Source: Acinetobacter sichuanensis (lineage in GTDB: Bacteria > Pseudomonadota > Gammaproteobacteria > Pseudomonadales > Moraxellaceae). From it: a DNA stretch of 64,000 nucleotides. A program made the translations under genes and the position numbers. Below are positions 28,908-37,852 of this stretch, one piece after another. Location of the stretch: the NCBI RefSeq assembly GCF_003024515.2, contig NZ_PYIX02000024.1, positions 1-64,000 of the forward strand. The letters are read 5' to 3'. A model generated the notes under the pieces. It saw nothing but the letters and a program-made list of their open reading frames with translations. It ran no database searches and had not been told where the DNA came from. The stretch's first letter is position 1; every line of letters starts with the position of its first letter.

Positions 28908-29831
28908 ATGACAGCACAATCTGTAATTTTGCCCCTACCATCAGACCATGCCCGTTTTATTGTTTTACGTTTAAAAGATTTAGCCATCGCTGAATTAAAA
29001 GAAAAACTAGATGATCTATTTTCAACACGTGATCGTCTTATCACACAACATCCTGATGCCCAAATTAAAACCGCTGTCGCATTTGGATTAGATCTTTGGC
29101 AGCAACTTTATGCTGATACACCTGAAGGTTTTTCTTCTCTTGAAGCAATTGATGGCACTTTTCCAATGCCCGCTGTTCAAGCAGACGTTCTTATTCACTT
29201 AGCAAGTGCACGTGCTGATATTTGTTTTGCACTGAGCCAATCCTTTTTTGAAGGTATTCAAGAACGTGTTGAAGTCTTAGATGAGCGTGTATGTTTCCGT
29301 TATTTTGATGGTCGTGATATCACAGGTTTTATTGATGGAACTGAAAATCCACAATTTAAGGATGATCGCGCGGAAACAGCTTTATTAGGTGAAGAGACAG
29401 GTATTTTCCAAGATGGTTCGTTTATTTTTGCACAACGCTATGCCCATGATTTAGAAAAATGGAAACGCCTTAAAGTTGATGCACAAGAACAAGTTATGGG
29501 ACGTACTAAACTTGAATCAATTGAGCTTGAAGATGACCAAAAACCTGAAAATGCGCATATTGCAAGAACAGTCATTGAAGATGATGAAGGCGAAGAACTC
29601 GAAATCCTACGTCATTCTTTACCTTATGGTGATGGCAAAGGCGATCAAGGATTATTTTTCATTGCCTATACCAAAGACTTAACGCGTATTGATCGTATGT
29701 TAGAGCGTATGTTTGGTACGAGTGGTGATGGTGTTCATGACCGTTTACTGCACTTTGTTACACCACTCGATGGTGCTTATTATTTTGCGCCTAGTGAAGA
29801 TTTATTGGCACAAATTTTAGAAACAGAGTAA
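28908..29831 (+). CDS. Dyp-type peroxidase (YfeX-like)
   Basis: This is a heme peroxidase of 307 residues. The family motif GFIDGTENP (140-148) contains the catalytic Asp (D143). H217 in NAHIART is the likely proximal heme ligand, and LRHSLPYGDG (234-243) and the C-terminal SGDGVHDRLLHFVTPLDGAYYFAPS are typical of the YfeX group. There is no signal peptide, so it is cytoplasmic. A TTGAGGAG-type ribosome site precedes the ATG. The natural substrate is unknown. It ends at a bidirectional terminator. Confidence 0.94.
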   Translation: MTAQSVILPLPSDHARFIVLRLKDLAIAELKEKLDDLFSTRDRLITQHPDAQIKTAVAFGLDLWQQLYADTPEGFSSLEAIDGTFPMPAVQADVLIHLASARADICFALSQSFFEGIQERVEVLDERVCFRYFDGRDITGFIDGTENPQFKDDRAETALLGEETGIFQDGSFIFAQRYAHDLEKWKRLKVDAQEQVMGRTKLESIELEDDQKPENAHIARTVIEDDEGEELEILRHSLPYGDGKGDQGLFFIAYTKDLTRIDRMLERMFGTSGDGVHDRLLHFVTPLDGAYYFAPSEDLLAQILETE

Positions 29832-29840
29832 TACACAAAA

Positions 29841-29875
29841 AATAAGATCAAAGATTTTCTCACTTTGATCTTATT
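29841..29875. terminator. Bidirectional terminator after Dyp peroxidase gene
   Basis: Arms AATAAGATCAAAG and CTTTGATCTTATT (13 bp, perfect) around a 9-base loop, between converging genes. Confidence 0.8.
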
Positions 29876-29884
29876 TTCATACTT

Positions 29885-30310
29885 TTAAGGTGCATTAGAA
29901 TCACGAACCTCTAAGGCATCCAAACATCGCTTTTCTATTGGATAAGCAAAAATGCGATGCGCACCTTTTTCAATATAAATTGCATCTTCGTGCAGACCAA
30001 AAGCATGTTTTGAAATATCACATTGATAGTCTTTGAGTTGATAAAACTTGACTTGATGACAAATTGGTTCAGCACTTGCTTCATCAAAAGCAAACCATGT
30101 TTCAACACTCATCGTTTTACAAAAACTTTGTGCATCTAGTGGCGCTTCTTTTTGTAATATTTTTTCTGAATGTTTGATTTGTTCTACTTTAGTTTCTGTA
30201 TGTGGTATGACTTTTGACTGCTCATCTCTTGTTCTTTCTGACTGATCATCACACGCCACAATTCCTAAAACCATTACAACAATGAGAGCTAATTTATTGA
30301 GTTTTATCAT
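29885..30310 (-). CDS. Hypothetical lipoprotein
   Basis: Not recognised. The 141-residue protein has a lipoprotein signal (LALIVVMVLGIVAC) whose cysteine would be the lipid site, then a charged linker, and a C-terminal region with four cysteines (FCKTMS, PICHQVKFY, YQCDIS, RCLDALE) suggesting two disulfides in the periplasm. It is the last of three minus-strand genes for exported proteins, 120 bp after the previous one. Confidence 0.7.
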   Translation of the reverse strand: MIKLNKLALIVVMVLGIVACDDQSERTRDEQSKVIPHTETKVEQIKHSEKILQKEAPLDAQSFCKTMSVETWFAFDEASAEPICHQVKFYQLKDYQCDISKHAFGLHEDAIYIEKGAHRIFAYPIEKRCLDALEVRDSNAP

Positions 30311-30430
30311 TTAACTTCCGTGATCTTTCCATTCATTGACCATAACTTTCTTAAACTCTGCTTGAGCTGTGCTTTCAGCGTTAAGTATGGGCATACAACA
30401 AACAAGCAACTGTTGAGAGCGTATATTTTT

Positions 30431-30880
30431 TCATTTTCTACTCAAAATTTGTTTTAAGCGACCTATTTCTTGATATTCAATATCTTGAATCCGCATACAA
30501 TTGTTTTCCATCCGCATTTTAAAATTGAGGATTTGTTCGCCCACTTTTAGTTTTGCCTGATGCTCGTTCGCTGCTAAAACACGAATCGCCACATCATCAG
30601 CCACATCTTGTGAATTACTTAAAATATTAAAGTCCAAATTGCATTGCCCATGTACTTTTGCCGCACATTTTTGCTCGCGTAACAAAAGCTGCACCAGATG
30701 GCTATCAAAATACTGACGCAAAACTTGTCGACTTGCACCTGCAAGATCTTTCGTTGATTGCACAGGATAATCTCGATACAGTTCAGAAATCAGATCACGG
30801 CTCGTTTGTACACAATACATCGTTTGTGCTGAAGCATGTGTACTACTCAGCAATAAAAATAACCCTAAATACTTTTTCAT
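30431..30880 (-). CDS. Hypothetical secreted protein
   Basis: Not recognised. The 149-residue protein has a signal peptide (MKKYLGLFLLLSSTHASAQ), then a mature domain with four cysteines (TMYCVQ, EQKCAAK, GQCNLDF, ENNCMRI). The pattern of a helical first half and a strand-rich second half resembles small periplasmic domains, but no named family is claimed. It lies 20 bp after the gene at 30901-31434 on the same strand, so the two form an operon. Confidence 0.7.
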   Translation of the reverse strand: MKKYLGLFLLLSSTHASAQTMYCVQTSRDLISELYRDYPVQSTKDLAGASRQVLRQYFDSHLVQLLLREQKCAAKVHGQCNLDFNILSNSQDVADDVAIRVLAANEHQAKLKVGEQILNFKMRMENNCMRIQDIEYQEIGRLKQILSRK

Positions 30881-30900
30881 TTTACGGGAATGGTCTCTGT

Positions 30901-31434
30901 TTATTTATTTCTATCTTCATAAGAATAATGGGTTAAGTCTATCTTTCTTTGGAAAAGATTTTGGATCAAAATATTCGATAATTTCGGATTATTGCCCAAA
31001 GCAGCGCATTTCAAGTCGACTCCATGTTGATTTGCTGTTGCTGTCGGGATAAATTTATCATCTACAAAAGAGTATTTACCTAAATCTCTAAAAAACCCAT
31101 ACAGGTTATTGTTCGAATCTCGAATCACATATAAATCACTCAAATCATTTTTATAATAAGCTTGATATAAAATATATTTTTGCTGTCCCACTTGGATCGC
31201 ATCACACTCATCAATTGCCATCCATTGACCATTTTTCGGCTTCAAATTCATCTTTTTGAGCAATGCAATCACTTTGGCATCATCCCAAATATAAGCACAT
31301 TGTTGACTTTTTAACTTTTTGATTTGAACTGTGTTTTTCTTCTCCTCTTGCCACTGCTTTTCACATACATTTGCATGAGTGAGTGTTGTAGATATTAAAA
31401 AACAACTTAAAAAGCCAAAGATTATTTTTTTCAT
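30901..31434 (-). CDS. Hypothetical secreted protein
   Basis: Not recognised. The 177-residue protein has a signal peptide (MKKIIFGFLSCFLISTTLTHA). The mature part holds four cysteines (NVCEKQW, QQCAYIWDD, IDECDAIQ, LKCAALG), enough for two disulfides, and a strand-rich middle (QKYILYQAYYKNDLSDLYVIRDSNNNLYGFF). It is the first gene of a small operon with the secreted protein at 30431. Confidence 0.7.
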   Translation of the reverse strand: MKKIIFGFLSCFLISTTLTHANVCEKQWQEEKKNTVQIKKLKSQQCAYIWDDAKVIALLKKMNLKPKNGQWMAIDECDAIQVGQQKYILYQAYYKNDLSDLYVIRDSNNNLYGFFRDLGKYSFVDDKFIPTATANQHGVDLKCAALGNNPKLSNILIQNLFQRKIDLTHYSYEDRNK

Positions 31435-31456
31435 TGTGGGATCACTTAAAATATAA

Positions 31457-31484
31457 AAAATGGAGCCTCATTAGACTCCATTTT
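31457..31484 (-). terminator. Terminator after malic enzyme gene
   Basis: Arms AAAATGGAG and CTCCATTTT around a 10-base loop, 25 bp after the malic enzyme stop on the minus strand. Confidence 0.7.
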
Positions 31485-31508
31485 ATGTAATTTTACTGAA
31501 AATTTAAA

Positions 31509-33209
31509 TTAAAAAGGAACGCGTTTATAACGGCGATATTCAGGCTTCCAGAAATTATTTTCAATATTTTGCTGCAATTGCTCATCACTAATTGCAGGAG
31601 CAACACCATCTGCAATCGCAGCTTGAGCCACTTTAAAAGCAATGATTTTAGATACGCTTTGCAACTCATCTAAATCAGGTAATAAATCTGCTTCAATATC
31701 ATGTAGTTTTGGCGAACAATCTGCCAAAGCATTACTTGAAGCCATCAACATATTATCTGTTACACGGGTTGCTTGTACTGCCACGATTCCCAAACCAATG
31801 CCAGGGAAAATGTAAGAGTTATTACATTGTGAAATATTAAAAATCTTGCCTTGATAATTTACTGGAGTAAATGGGCTACCTGTTGCAATTAATGCACGCC
31901 CTTCTGTCCATTCAATAATATCTGAAGGTACAGCTTCTACACGAGAGGTCGGATTTGACAATGGTAAAACAATCGGATGCTCGCAATTGGCAGCCAAAGT
32001 GCGAATAATTTCTTCAGTAAATAAACCAGGTTGCCCAGATACACCAATGAGAACTGTTGGCTTGGCATTTTTAACGACATCAAGTAAAGAAATGACTTCA
32101 TCAGCATTGCCCCAATGTGCAACCTCATCGGTTTTTTGCGCCAACTTACGCTGAAAATCAAGAAGATTTGGCTGATTTTCAGTAATTAAACCAAAACGAT
32201 CAACCATAAAGACACGCGCGCGAGCCTCAGTATCAGTTAAACCTTCTGCAATCATTTGCGCTACAATTTGCTCAGCAATACCACACCCTGCTGAACCTGC
32301 ACCTAAAAATGCAACTTTCTGATCCTTAAGCTGCTTGCCTGCTGCACGACTTGCTGCAATTAAGCTACCAACTGAAACTGCGGCTGTACCTTGAATATCA
32401 TCATTAAAACAACAAATTTGATTACGATATTTTTCAAGTAAAGGCATCGCATTTTTTTGAGCAAAGTCTTCAAACTGAATCAATGCTTTTGGCCAACGAC
32501 GCTGAACAGCAGCAATCACTTCATCAACAAAGTTATAATATTCTTCGCCACTAATTCGAGGTTGGTTCCAACCTAAATAAATTGGATCATTCAATAATTG
32601 TTGATTATTTGTTCCAACATCTAAAGTAATTGGCAGAGTATAAGCAGGACTAATACCACCACATGCGGTATACAAGGATAGCTTACCGATTGGAATCCCC
32701 ATTCCACCAATACCTTGGTCACCTAAACCTAAAATCCGTTCACCATCAGTGATCACAATCACTTTGACATTCTTTTTATTTACATTATGTAAAATGTCAT
32801 CGATATTTTCACGATCAGGATAAGAGATAAATGTGCCACGATGACGACGATAAATATCTGAAAAACGTTGGCAAGCCTCACCAACGGTTGGCGTATAAAT
32901 GATTGGCATCATTTCGCTTAAATGATTTTCTATCAGGTGATAAAACAGGGTCTCATTGGTGTCCTGAATATTTCTTAAATAAATATGTTTGTTAATCGCA
33001 TCATTAAAATCACAATATTGTTGATAAGAGCGCTGACTTTGCTCTTCTATTGTTTCAATAACATGCGGAATTAAGCCATACAGATTGAAGTCTTTGCGTT
33101 CTTCTTCGGTAAAGGCTGAACCTTTATTCAAAAGGGGAAGCTCAAGTAAAGTATTCCCTGCATAGGGTGTATATAACGGTTTTTTAGCTTTCAAGTTTTC
33201 TGCGGTCAT
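31509..33209 (-). CDS. maeA: NAD-dependent malic enzyme
   Basis: The enzyme decarboxylates malate to pyruvate and reduces NAD. From the ATG at 33209 ([13 protein letters not shown]) it has 566 residues, the length of the SfcA/MaeA type, and a GGGAT ribosome site precedes it. Family blocks: [58 protein letters not shown] (malate side), [14 protein letters not shown] (metal site) and the NAD-binding [17 protein letters not shown]. It is a single gene with a palindrome upstream at 33228-33247. Confidence 0.95.
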   Translation of the reverse strand: MTAENLKAKKPLYTPYAGNTLLELPLLNKGSAFTEEERKDFNLYGLIPHVIETIEEQSQRSYQQYCDFNDAINKHIYLRNIQDTNETLFYHLIENHLSEMMPIIYTPTVGEACQRFSDIYRRHRGTFISYPDRENIDDILHNVNKKNVKVIVITDGERILGLGDQGIGGMGIPIGKLSLYTACGGISPAYTLPITLDVGTNNQQLLNDPIYLGWNQPRISGEEYYNFVDEVIAAVQRRWPKALIQFEDFAQKNAMPLLEKYRNQICCFNDDIQGTAAVSVGSLIAASRAAGKQLKDQKVAFLGAGSAGCGIAEQIVAQMIAEGLTDTEARARVFMVDRFGLITENQPNLLDFQRKLAQKTDEVAHWGNADEVISLLDVVKNAKPTVLIGVSGQPGLFTEEIIRTLAANCEHPIVLPLSNPTSRVEAVPSDIIEWTEGRALIATGSPFTPVNYQGKIFNISQCNNSYIFPGIGLGIVAVQATRVTDNMLMASSNALADCSPKLHDIEADLLPDLDELQSVSKIIAFKVAQAAIADGVAPAISDEQLQQNIENNFWKPEYRRYKRVPF

Positions 33210-33227
33210 ATCCCATCTCATTATGTG

Positions 33228-33247
33228 TAGATTTAGATGTAAATCTA
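33228..33247. promoter_or_regulatory. Palindrome upstream of malic enzyme gene
   Basis: Arms TAGATTTA and TAAATCTA are perfect with a 4-base spacer and lie 19 bp before the maeA start codon. A similar half-site TAGATTTAGA recurs at about 33340-33349. It could be a repressor operator; the regulator is unknown. Confidence 0.45.
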
Positions 33248-33276
33248 GACAAAAATAGTAGAGTTTCATCTATATC

Positions 33277-33309
33277 GGGCTATAGATTAGCCCTTTTTTA
33301 GGGCTTTGG
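33277..33309. other. Overlapping hairpins in the maeA upstream region
   Basis: The plus strand reads GGGCTA, TAGCCC, a T-run, then AGGGCT. The middle TAGCCC can pair with either neighbour, giving two mutually exclusive stems. On the plus strand the first stem plus T-run looks like a terminator although no plus-strand gene ends here. Confidence 0.4.
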
Positions 33310-33394
33310 GGTATTTAGCAAATTTATAATGATATTAAATAGATTTAGACATTTAATAGAGCTTAAAAAACAATAGATCAGCTTATTTCGATGC

Positions 33395-33667
33395 TTAAGG
33401 TGGCGACATATCTACAAATAAAGCGGTTATTTTTTTCACAATTGGTAATATGATCAGTATCATAGGATATGCAACCAACCAAGATAACATCCAAGCAGAT
33501 AAGAAAATTGAAAATAAATTTTCAGTCCAGCCTAAGTTCTTTACAGTATTTATCAATGAAATGATGCCACTCATTAATCCAGATAAAAATAAAGGTAAAA
33601 TCCAAGCAGCGTATTTAGCTGGAAGCTTAGGAATATTGCCAACAATCATGGCTGGTTTATGATGCAT
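33395..33667 (-). CDS. DUF2798-family small membrane protein
   Basis: The 90-residue protein from the ATG at 33667 has two hydrophobic helices (AAWILPLFLSGLMSGIISLINTV and IFLSAWMLSWLVAYPMILIILPIVKKI) arranged as in DUF2798 proteins, a small family of unknown function. The longer version uses a TTG three codons upstream. No partner gene is evident; it lies upstream of the malic enzyme gene on the same strand, 185 bp away. Confidence 0.75.
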   Translation of the reverse strand: MHHKPAMIVGNIPKLPAKYAAWILPLFLSGLMSGIISLINTVKNLGWTENLFSIFLSAWMLSWLVAYPMILIILPIVKKITALFVDMSPP

Positions 33668-33845
33668 AATAGACAACGACAGACTTTCATTTTAAAGCAC
33701 CACACCATAATTGAAACTCAGCTTTTTTAAAAGCTTTTGCGTTATATTGATGCGTTAAACAATTATTGTTTTGGCGATGTTTCAAAAGTATGCTGAGCAG
33801 TTTCACACCAATTTGTAGTAGATCTTATCCAAAATTAAAAATTAA

Positions 33846-33990
33846 CGTGGTGGTGCTATCGCAGGGCGACATGGATGTCGCCGTTGGACAAGGGCGGATA
33901 TCTTGCGAAGCTTAGCTTCTCATGTCCAACAAAGGATTTTTATTACTTTTTATCCTTAAAAAGTAAGGCATCGCCTACGAAAAGAAGTAC
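33846..33990. repeat. Structured intergenic repeat-like element
   Basis: In a gene-free gap this GC-richer segment is packed with inverted repeats: GGCGACAT/ATGTCGCC (33865-33882), an outer stem GTTGGACA/TGTCCAAC (33883-33930) enclosing GAAGC/GCTTC, then two overlapping stems AAGGAT/ATCCTT and ACTTTTT/AAAAAGT (33932-33964). From memory, similar sequence recurs between genes in Acinetobacter genomes; only one copy was noticed in this window, so repeat status is inferred. Confidence 0.5.
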
Positions 33991-34247
33991 AAACTTTGTA
34001 ATATAAATGAGGCTGTACTTGAATATTTTTTTCATTCATTTCAGTATCATCATAATCAGTACACAATTTAGAACACCTCCTTATTTTTTTATATTTTGAC
34101 CACATCAAACACTTCGCTTAAGCGTACAGACTTCATTCATCAAGTTATTCATCACTCTTTGATGAATCCATACAAATGGTTTTACCTAAAGACGCGGAAA
34201 TTTGCTATATTCGTTGTTTTTCTGCGACATTTATTTTTCGACTGATT
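33991..34247. other. AT-rich region before argS
   Basis: This stretch between the repeat and argS contains a hairpin with arms ATTCATCAA and TTGATGAAT (about 34133-34166) and no convincing gene. The argS promoter should lie here, but no clear -35/-10 pair was identified. Confidence 0.5.
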
Positions 34248-36038
34248 ATGAATACGGCAATCCAAGCAGCTCTCGATCATGCGGTACAAGCCCTTCAAGC
34301 TGAAGGCGTACTTCCTTCCGACTGGAACAACACAGGTCATTTGACCCGAACTAAAGACCGAAGCCATGGTGACTTTGCGTCAAATATCGCAATGATCAGT
34401 TCTAAGGCTGCGGGAATGAAACCTCGTGATCTTGCAGAAAAAATTTTAGCGAACTTACCTGAAGTTGCAGATATCAGCAAAGCTGAAATTGCAGGTCCTG
34501 GCTTTATCAATTTCTTTTTAAATGCAGATCAACGTTTTGCAATTCTTGATCGCATTCAAGCTCAAAAAGACCAATTTGGTAAAACCCAAGCAAATGCTGC
34601 AAAAAAAATCCAAATCGAATTTGTTTCAGCAAATCCAACATCAAGTCTACATGTGGGTCATGGTCGTGGTGCAGCCTACGGTATGACTGTTGCAAATTTA
34701 CTTGAGGCAACAGGTGCAACGGTTGACCGTGAATATTATGTCAATGACGCAGGTCGTCAGATGGATATTCTCGCAACTTCAACTTATTTGCGTTACCTTG
34801 AGCTGACAGGACAAACCTTGGTTTTCCCTAAAAATGCTTATCAGGGTGACTATGTCAAAGAAATTGCTCAGAGCATTATTGATCAAGATGCTGATGCATA
34901 TGTACGCCCTGTTGCTGACATTTATCAGGATGTTCCTGAAGATGTGCAATATGCTGAAGAACTTGATGCAGACGGCAACAAAGTTATCCTTTCTGGTGAT
35001 AAAGAAAAACACATTGATGGCTTAATCCACAATTCACAAAATGCGTTGGGTGAAGGTTATCGTGTTTTCCATCAGGCGGCTTTACATGCCATTTTGGATG
35101 ACATTAAAGATGACCTTGCCGAGTTTGGTGTCACTTTCGACCAATGGTTCAGTGAAGCATCATTGACTGAAAAAATTGATGAAGCCTTACAAACCCTTGA
35201 TCAACGTGGCTTCCTCTATGAAAAAGACGGTAACATCTGGTTTAAATCGACTGAATTTGGCGATGAAAAAGACCGTGTGGTTAAACGTCGTAATGGTCAA
35301 ACCACTTATTTTGCGTCTGACATTGCATATCATTTAAATAAATTACAACGTGGCTATACCGAAATTATTGATATCTGGGGTTCAGACCACCACGGTTATA
35401 TTTCTCGTGTAAAAGCTGCGATTGATGCAATGGGCTATGACTCGAAAAAACTGACTGTATTGTTAGTACAGTTTGTCAGCTTATGGCGTAGCGGTGAGAT
35501 GGTGCAAATGTCATCTCGTTCAGGTCAGTTTGTAACTTTACGTGATTTGCGTAAAGAAGTTGGCAATGATGCTGCTCGTTTTTATTACGTCATGCGTAAG
35601 TCTGAACAACATATTGACTTTGACTTAGACCTTGCTGTTTCACAAAGCAAAGACAATGCGGTGTATTACATTCAATATGCACATGCACGTATTTGTCGTA
35701 TGCTAGAAAAAGCGGCTGCAACTGGTATCAATTTTGATACAGTAAATGCACGTCAATTTGCTGCAAAATTAGAACTAGACGCAGAAACAGAAATTTTAGC
35801 AAAACTCGCAGCTTATCCAGAAATTGTGATTCGTGCTGCGAACAATTATGAACCACATCAAGTGGGGAATTATTTAAAAGAACTCGCTGCTTTATTCCAT
35901 GGTTGGTACAACGAACATAAAGTATTAGGTGATGATGCTGAATTAACTCAAGCACGTTTATTACTTTCTCAAAATGTTCAACAAGTTATACATAATGGTT
36001 TAGAGCTTCTTGGTGTTTCTGCACCAGAGACAATGTAA
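34248..36038 (+). CDS. argS: Arginyl-tRNA synthetase
   Basis: The class I synthetase charges tRNA(Arg). From the ATG at 34248 (MNTAIQAALDHAVQAL) it has 596 residues. The HIGH-type signature is HVGHGRGAAYG near residue 125, and the region corresponding to KMSKS reads VQMSSRSGQFVTL, the relaxed form normal in ArgRS. The N-terminal tRNA D-loop-binding domain (first ~105) and the C-terminal DALR anticodon domain (YIQYAHARICRML...) are complete. The in-frame extension upstream is not needed. Confidence 0.98.
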   Translation: MNTAIQAALDHAVQALQAEGVLPSDWNNTGHLTRTKDRSHGDFASNIAMISSKAAGMKPRDLAEKILANLPEVADISKAEIAGPGFINFFLNADQRFAILDRIQAQKDQFGKTQANAAKKIQIEFVSANPTSSLHVGHGRGAAYGMTVANLLEATGATVDREYYVNDAGRQMDILATSTYLRYLELTGQTLVFPKNAYQGDYVKEIAQSIIDQDADAYVRPVADIYQDVPEDVQYAEELDADGNKVILSGDKEKHIDGLIHNSQNALGEGYRVFHQAALHAILDDIKDDLAEFGVTFDQWFSEASLTEKIDEALQTLDQRGFLYEKDGNIWFKSTEFGDEKDRVVKRRNGQTTYFASDIAYHLNKLQRGYTEIIDIWGSDHHGYISRVKAAIDAMGYDSKKLTVLLVQFVSLWRSGEMVQMSSRSGQFVTLRDLRKEVGNDAARFYYVMRKSEQHIDFDLDLAVSQSKDNAVYYIQYAHARICRMLEKAAATGINFDTVNARQFAAKLELDAETEILAKLAAYPEIVIRAANNYEPHQVGNYLKELAALFHGWYNEHKVLGDDAELTQARLLLSQNVQQVIHNGLELLGVSAPETM

Positions 36039-36139
36039 AGTAGCCATCTATTTTCAAAATCTATTGAGTATCGTTCACCGTAGCGGTACTCAAAGACGTT
36101 GTCACATATAACGTTACTATTTAGTAAGAGGAATTCCAC

Positions 36140-36748
36140 GTGTTTGGAAAAACGCAACGCGGCGTGTCTGAACGACCAAATAAGCCTAAAAAGCCCTTAG
36201 TTCCAAAATGGCTAGGGATGCTTGTGGTTATTTTAATCGTGCTCAGTTTTGGTGTAGCACTTATGCTCTGGAAACCGTGGGCTCCTGTAAAAACACGTAG
36301 TAATGAAGTCACTTCTGAGCATTATCAAGAAGATACCAATAAAGACTACCGTTTTTATGACCTTTTACCAAATCAACAAGTAACGCCTATTCCCGATCAG
36401 GCTGTACCTGAAACTCGTGTTCAAAGTCAAACTGTGATTGTAGAAGCACCTGAAAAACCTGCTACAAATGAGGTGAATACGGGTTTAGATGTATCTGAAC
36501 AAGCACCTGCACCAACAGCGCCTGAATATATTTTACAAGTACGTAGCTACCCAGACCCAGATAGTGCTGACGCACGTCGTGCTGAAATCATTTTGAATGG
36601 CTTATCCGCAGATGTCGTTCAAGCGACTGAAGGAAATCAAACTTGGTATCGTGTTATTTCAGGACCTTATGAATCACAAAATGCTGCCGTGATTGCACAG
36701 CAAACCTTGCAACATAGTGGTATTGATTCAATTGTTGTGAAGCGTTAA
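36140..36748 (+). CDS. SPOR domain protein
   Basis: The 202-residue protein begins with a GTG at 36140 after AAGAGGAATTCCAC. A basic N-terminus (KTQRGVSERPNKPKKP) precedes one membrane helix (WLGMLVVILIVLSFGVALMLW, about 28-48), then a proline-rich periplasmic linker and a C-terminal SPOR domain (YILQVRSYPDPDSADARRAEIILNGLSADVVQATEGNQTWYRVISGPYESQNAA), which binds denuded glycan strands at the division septum. FtsN-like proteins have this architecture; downstream of argS this position is typical of FtsN-like SPOR proteins in gammaproteobacteria. No FtsN N-terminal essential motif was confirmed. Confidence 0.88.
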   Translation: MFGKTQRGVSERPNKPKKPLVPKWLGMLVVILIVLSFGVALMLWKPWAPVKTRSNEVTSEHYQEDTNKDYRFYDLLPNQQVTPIPDQAVPETRVQSQTVIVEAPEKPATNEVNTGLDVSEQAPAPTAPEYILQVRSYPDPDSADARRAEIILNGLSADVVQATEGNQTWYRVISGPYESQNAAVIAQQTLQHSGIDSIVVKR

Positions 36749-36770
36749 AAGCACCTCTTTTATGATCAAA

Positions 36771-36796
36771 AAAATGGATGCTCAAGCATCCATTTT
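36771..36796. terminator. Bidirectional terminator between SPOR and response regulator genes
   Basis: Arms AAAATGGATGC and GCATCCATTTT with a TCAA loop, A-run before and T-run after, between converging genes. Confidence 0.85.
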
Positions 36797-36825
36797 TATC
36801 ACATATATTTTTATGATAGATCGTT

Positions 36826-37476
36826 TTAAACTTTCTTTTCTTCAATATTTAAAGCACTAATCGCCAATACTGCTTGGGTACGATTTTGCACGCCCAATTT
36901 ACGGAAAATTGCAGTGACATGCGCTTTAATGGTTGCTTCAGAAACTTCCAGTTCATACGCAATTTGTTTATTTAACAAACCTTCCGCGACCATCATCAAG
37001 ACACGGAACTGCTGCGGCGTTAATGACTGAATTCGTTCAGCTAAGGCTGCTTCATCTGCTGCACGTGGATCAAAACTCATATTGGCAGGTAAATTTGGTG
37101 GTAACCAAATTTCGCCCTCTAATACTTGACGAATTGCTTCACCAATATGGCTCGGATGCGCTGATTTAGGAATATACCCCATAGCACCATGCGCAATTGC
37201 ACGTTGAATAATTGAAGTTTCTTCATGTGCTGAAACAACAATGATTGGCAGTAATGGATATTGCGCTCGTACATGTACTAGTGCAGAGAACCCAGATGCA
37301 CCAGGTAAATTTAAATCCAATAAAACTAAATCAGGTTCAGGACCATTTTCTAAACGCTCATAAAATTCATTTACTGCAGCAGTTTCATGAATCTGAGCTT
37401 GCGGCAAACTATAACGTACCGCTTGAATTAGAGCATGGCGAAACAGTGGATGATCATCAACGATTAAAATATTCAT
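36826..37476 (-). CDS. NarL/FixJ-type response regulator
   Basis: The 216-residue protein has a receiver domain with the acidic pocket D7/D8, phosphorylation site D54 (VLLDLNLPG) and conserved K104 (YIPKS), followed by a LuxR-type helix-turn-helix (about 150-210: LTPQQFRVLMMVAEGLLNKQIAYELEVSEATIKAHVTAIFRKLGVQNRTQAV). No sensor kinase gene is next to it, so it is an orphan here. The target is unknown. It resembles the AgmR-like regulators of Pseudomonas in general layout, which is not enough for a name. Confidence 0.92.
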   Translation of the reverse strand: MNILIVDDHPLFRHALIQAVRYSLPQAQIHETAAVNEFYERLENGPEPDLVLLDLNLPGASGFSALVHVRAQYPLLPIIVVSAHEETSIIQRAIAHGAMGYIPKSAHPSHIGEAIRQVLEGEIWLPPNLPANMSFDPRAADEAALAERIQSLTPQQFRVLMMVAEGLLNKQIAYELEVSEATIKAHVTAIFRKLGVQNRTQAVLAISALNIEEKKV

Positions 37477-37852
37477 AAGCGAAGCGAGAGCTCTCTAGCA
37501 CAGTCTTTCATTCTAACCGCACTCTTGCTGTTAAAGATAATTAAATATAACGAATTTTTAACTGTTTTGTCGTTTTAAACGAAAATTCCCTACAAATTTT
37601 ATGTTATTTATCATTTTTTGTATTTCATTATCGTTTTTAAATATAAATTAAATACTTAAAGTTGCTTTGCTTATAATCTAAAAAACTATCTATGCATATC
37701 AGTCAGTTAATATTTAAAATCTTCGATAAAATGTTTATTTTTTATTATATATAAAATTATGATAAACAATATGTTTTTGCTTATTTTACAGACTTAAACA
37801 AAGATTGATTCAATAAGAATTATTCCGAGATTAAAAATTTTAGGTCGTTAAA
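37477..37852. other. AT-rich intergenic region, divergent promoters
   Basis: This 376-bp gap lies between the divergent response regulator and msuE genes and is very AT-rich. A TATAAT occurs at about 37671-37676 toward msuE, with no good -35. No sigma-54 motif, repeat or small gene was found. Confidence 0.5.

Noticed and set aside
37477..37852. Sigma-54 promoter for the msuE-sfnG genes
   Set aside because: Related sfn genes elsewhere use sigma-54, but no TGGCAC-N5-TTGC pattern was found in this gap.
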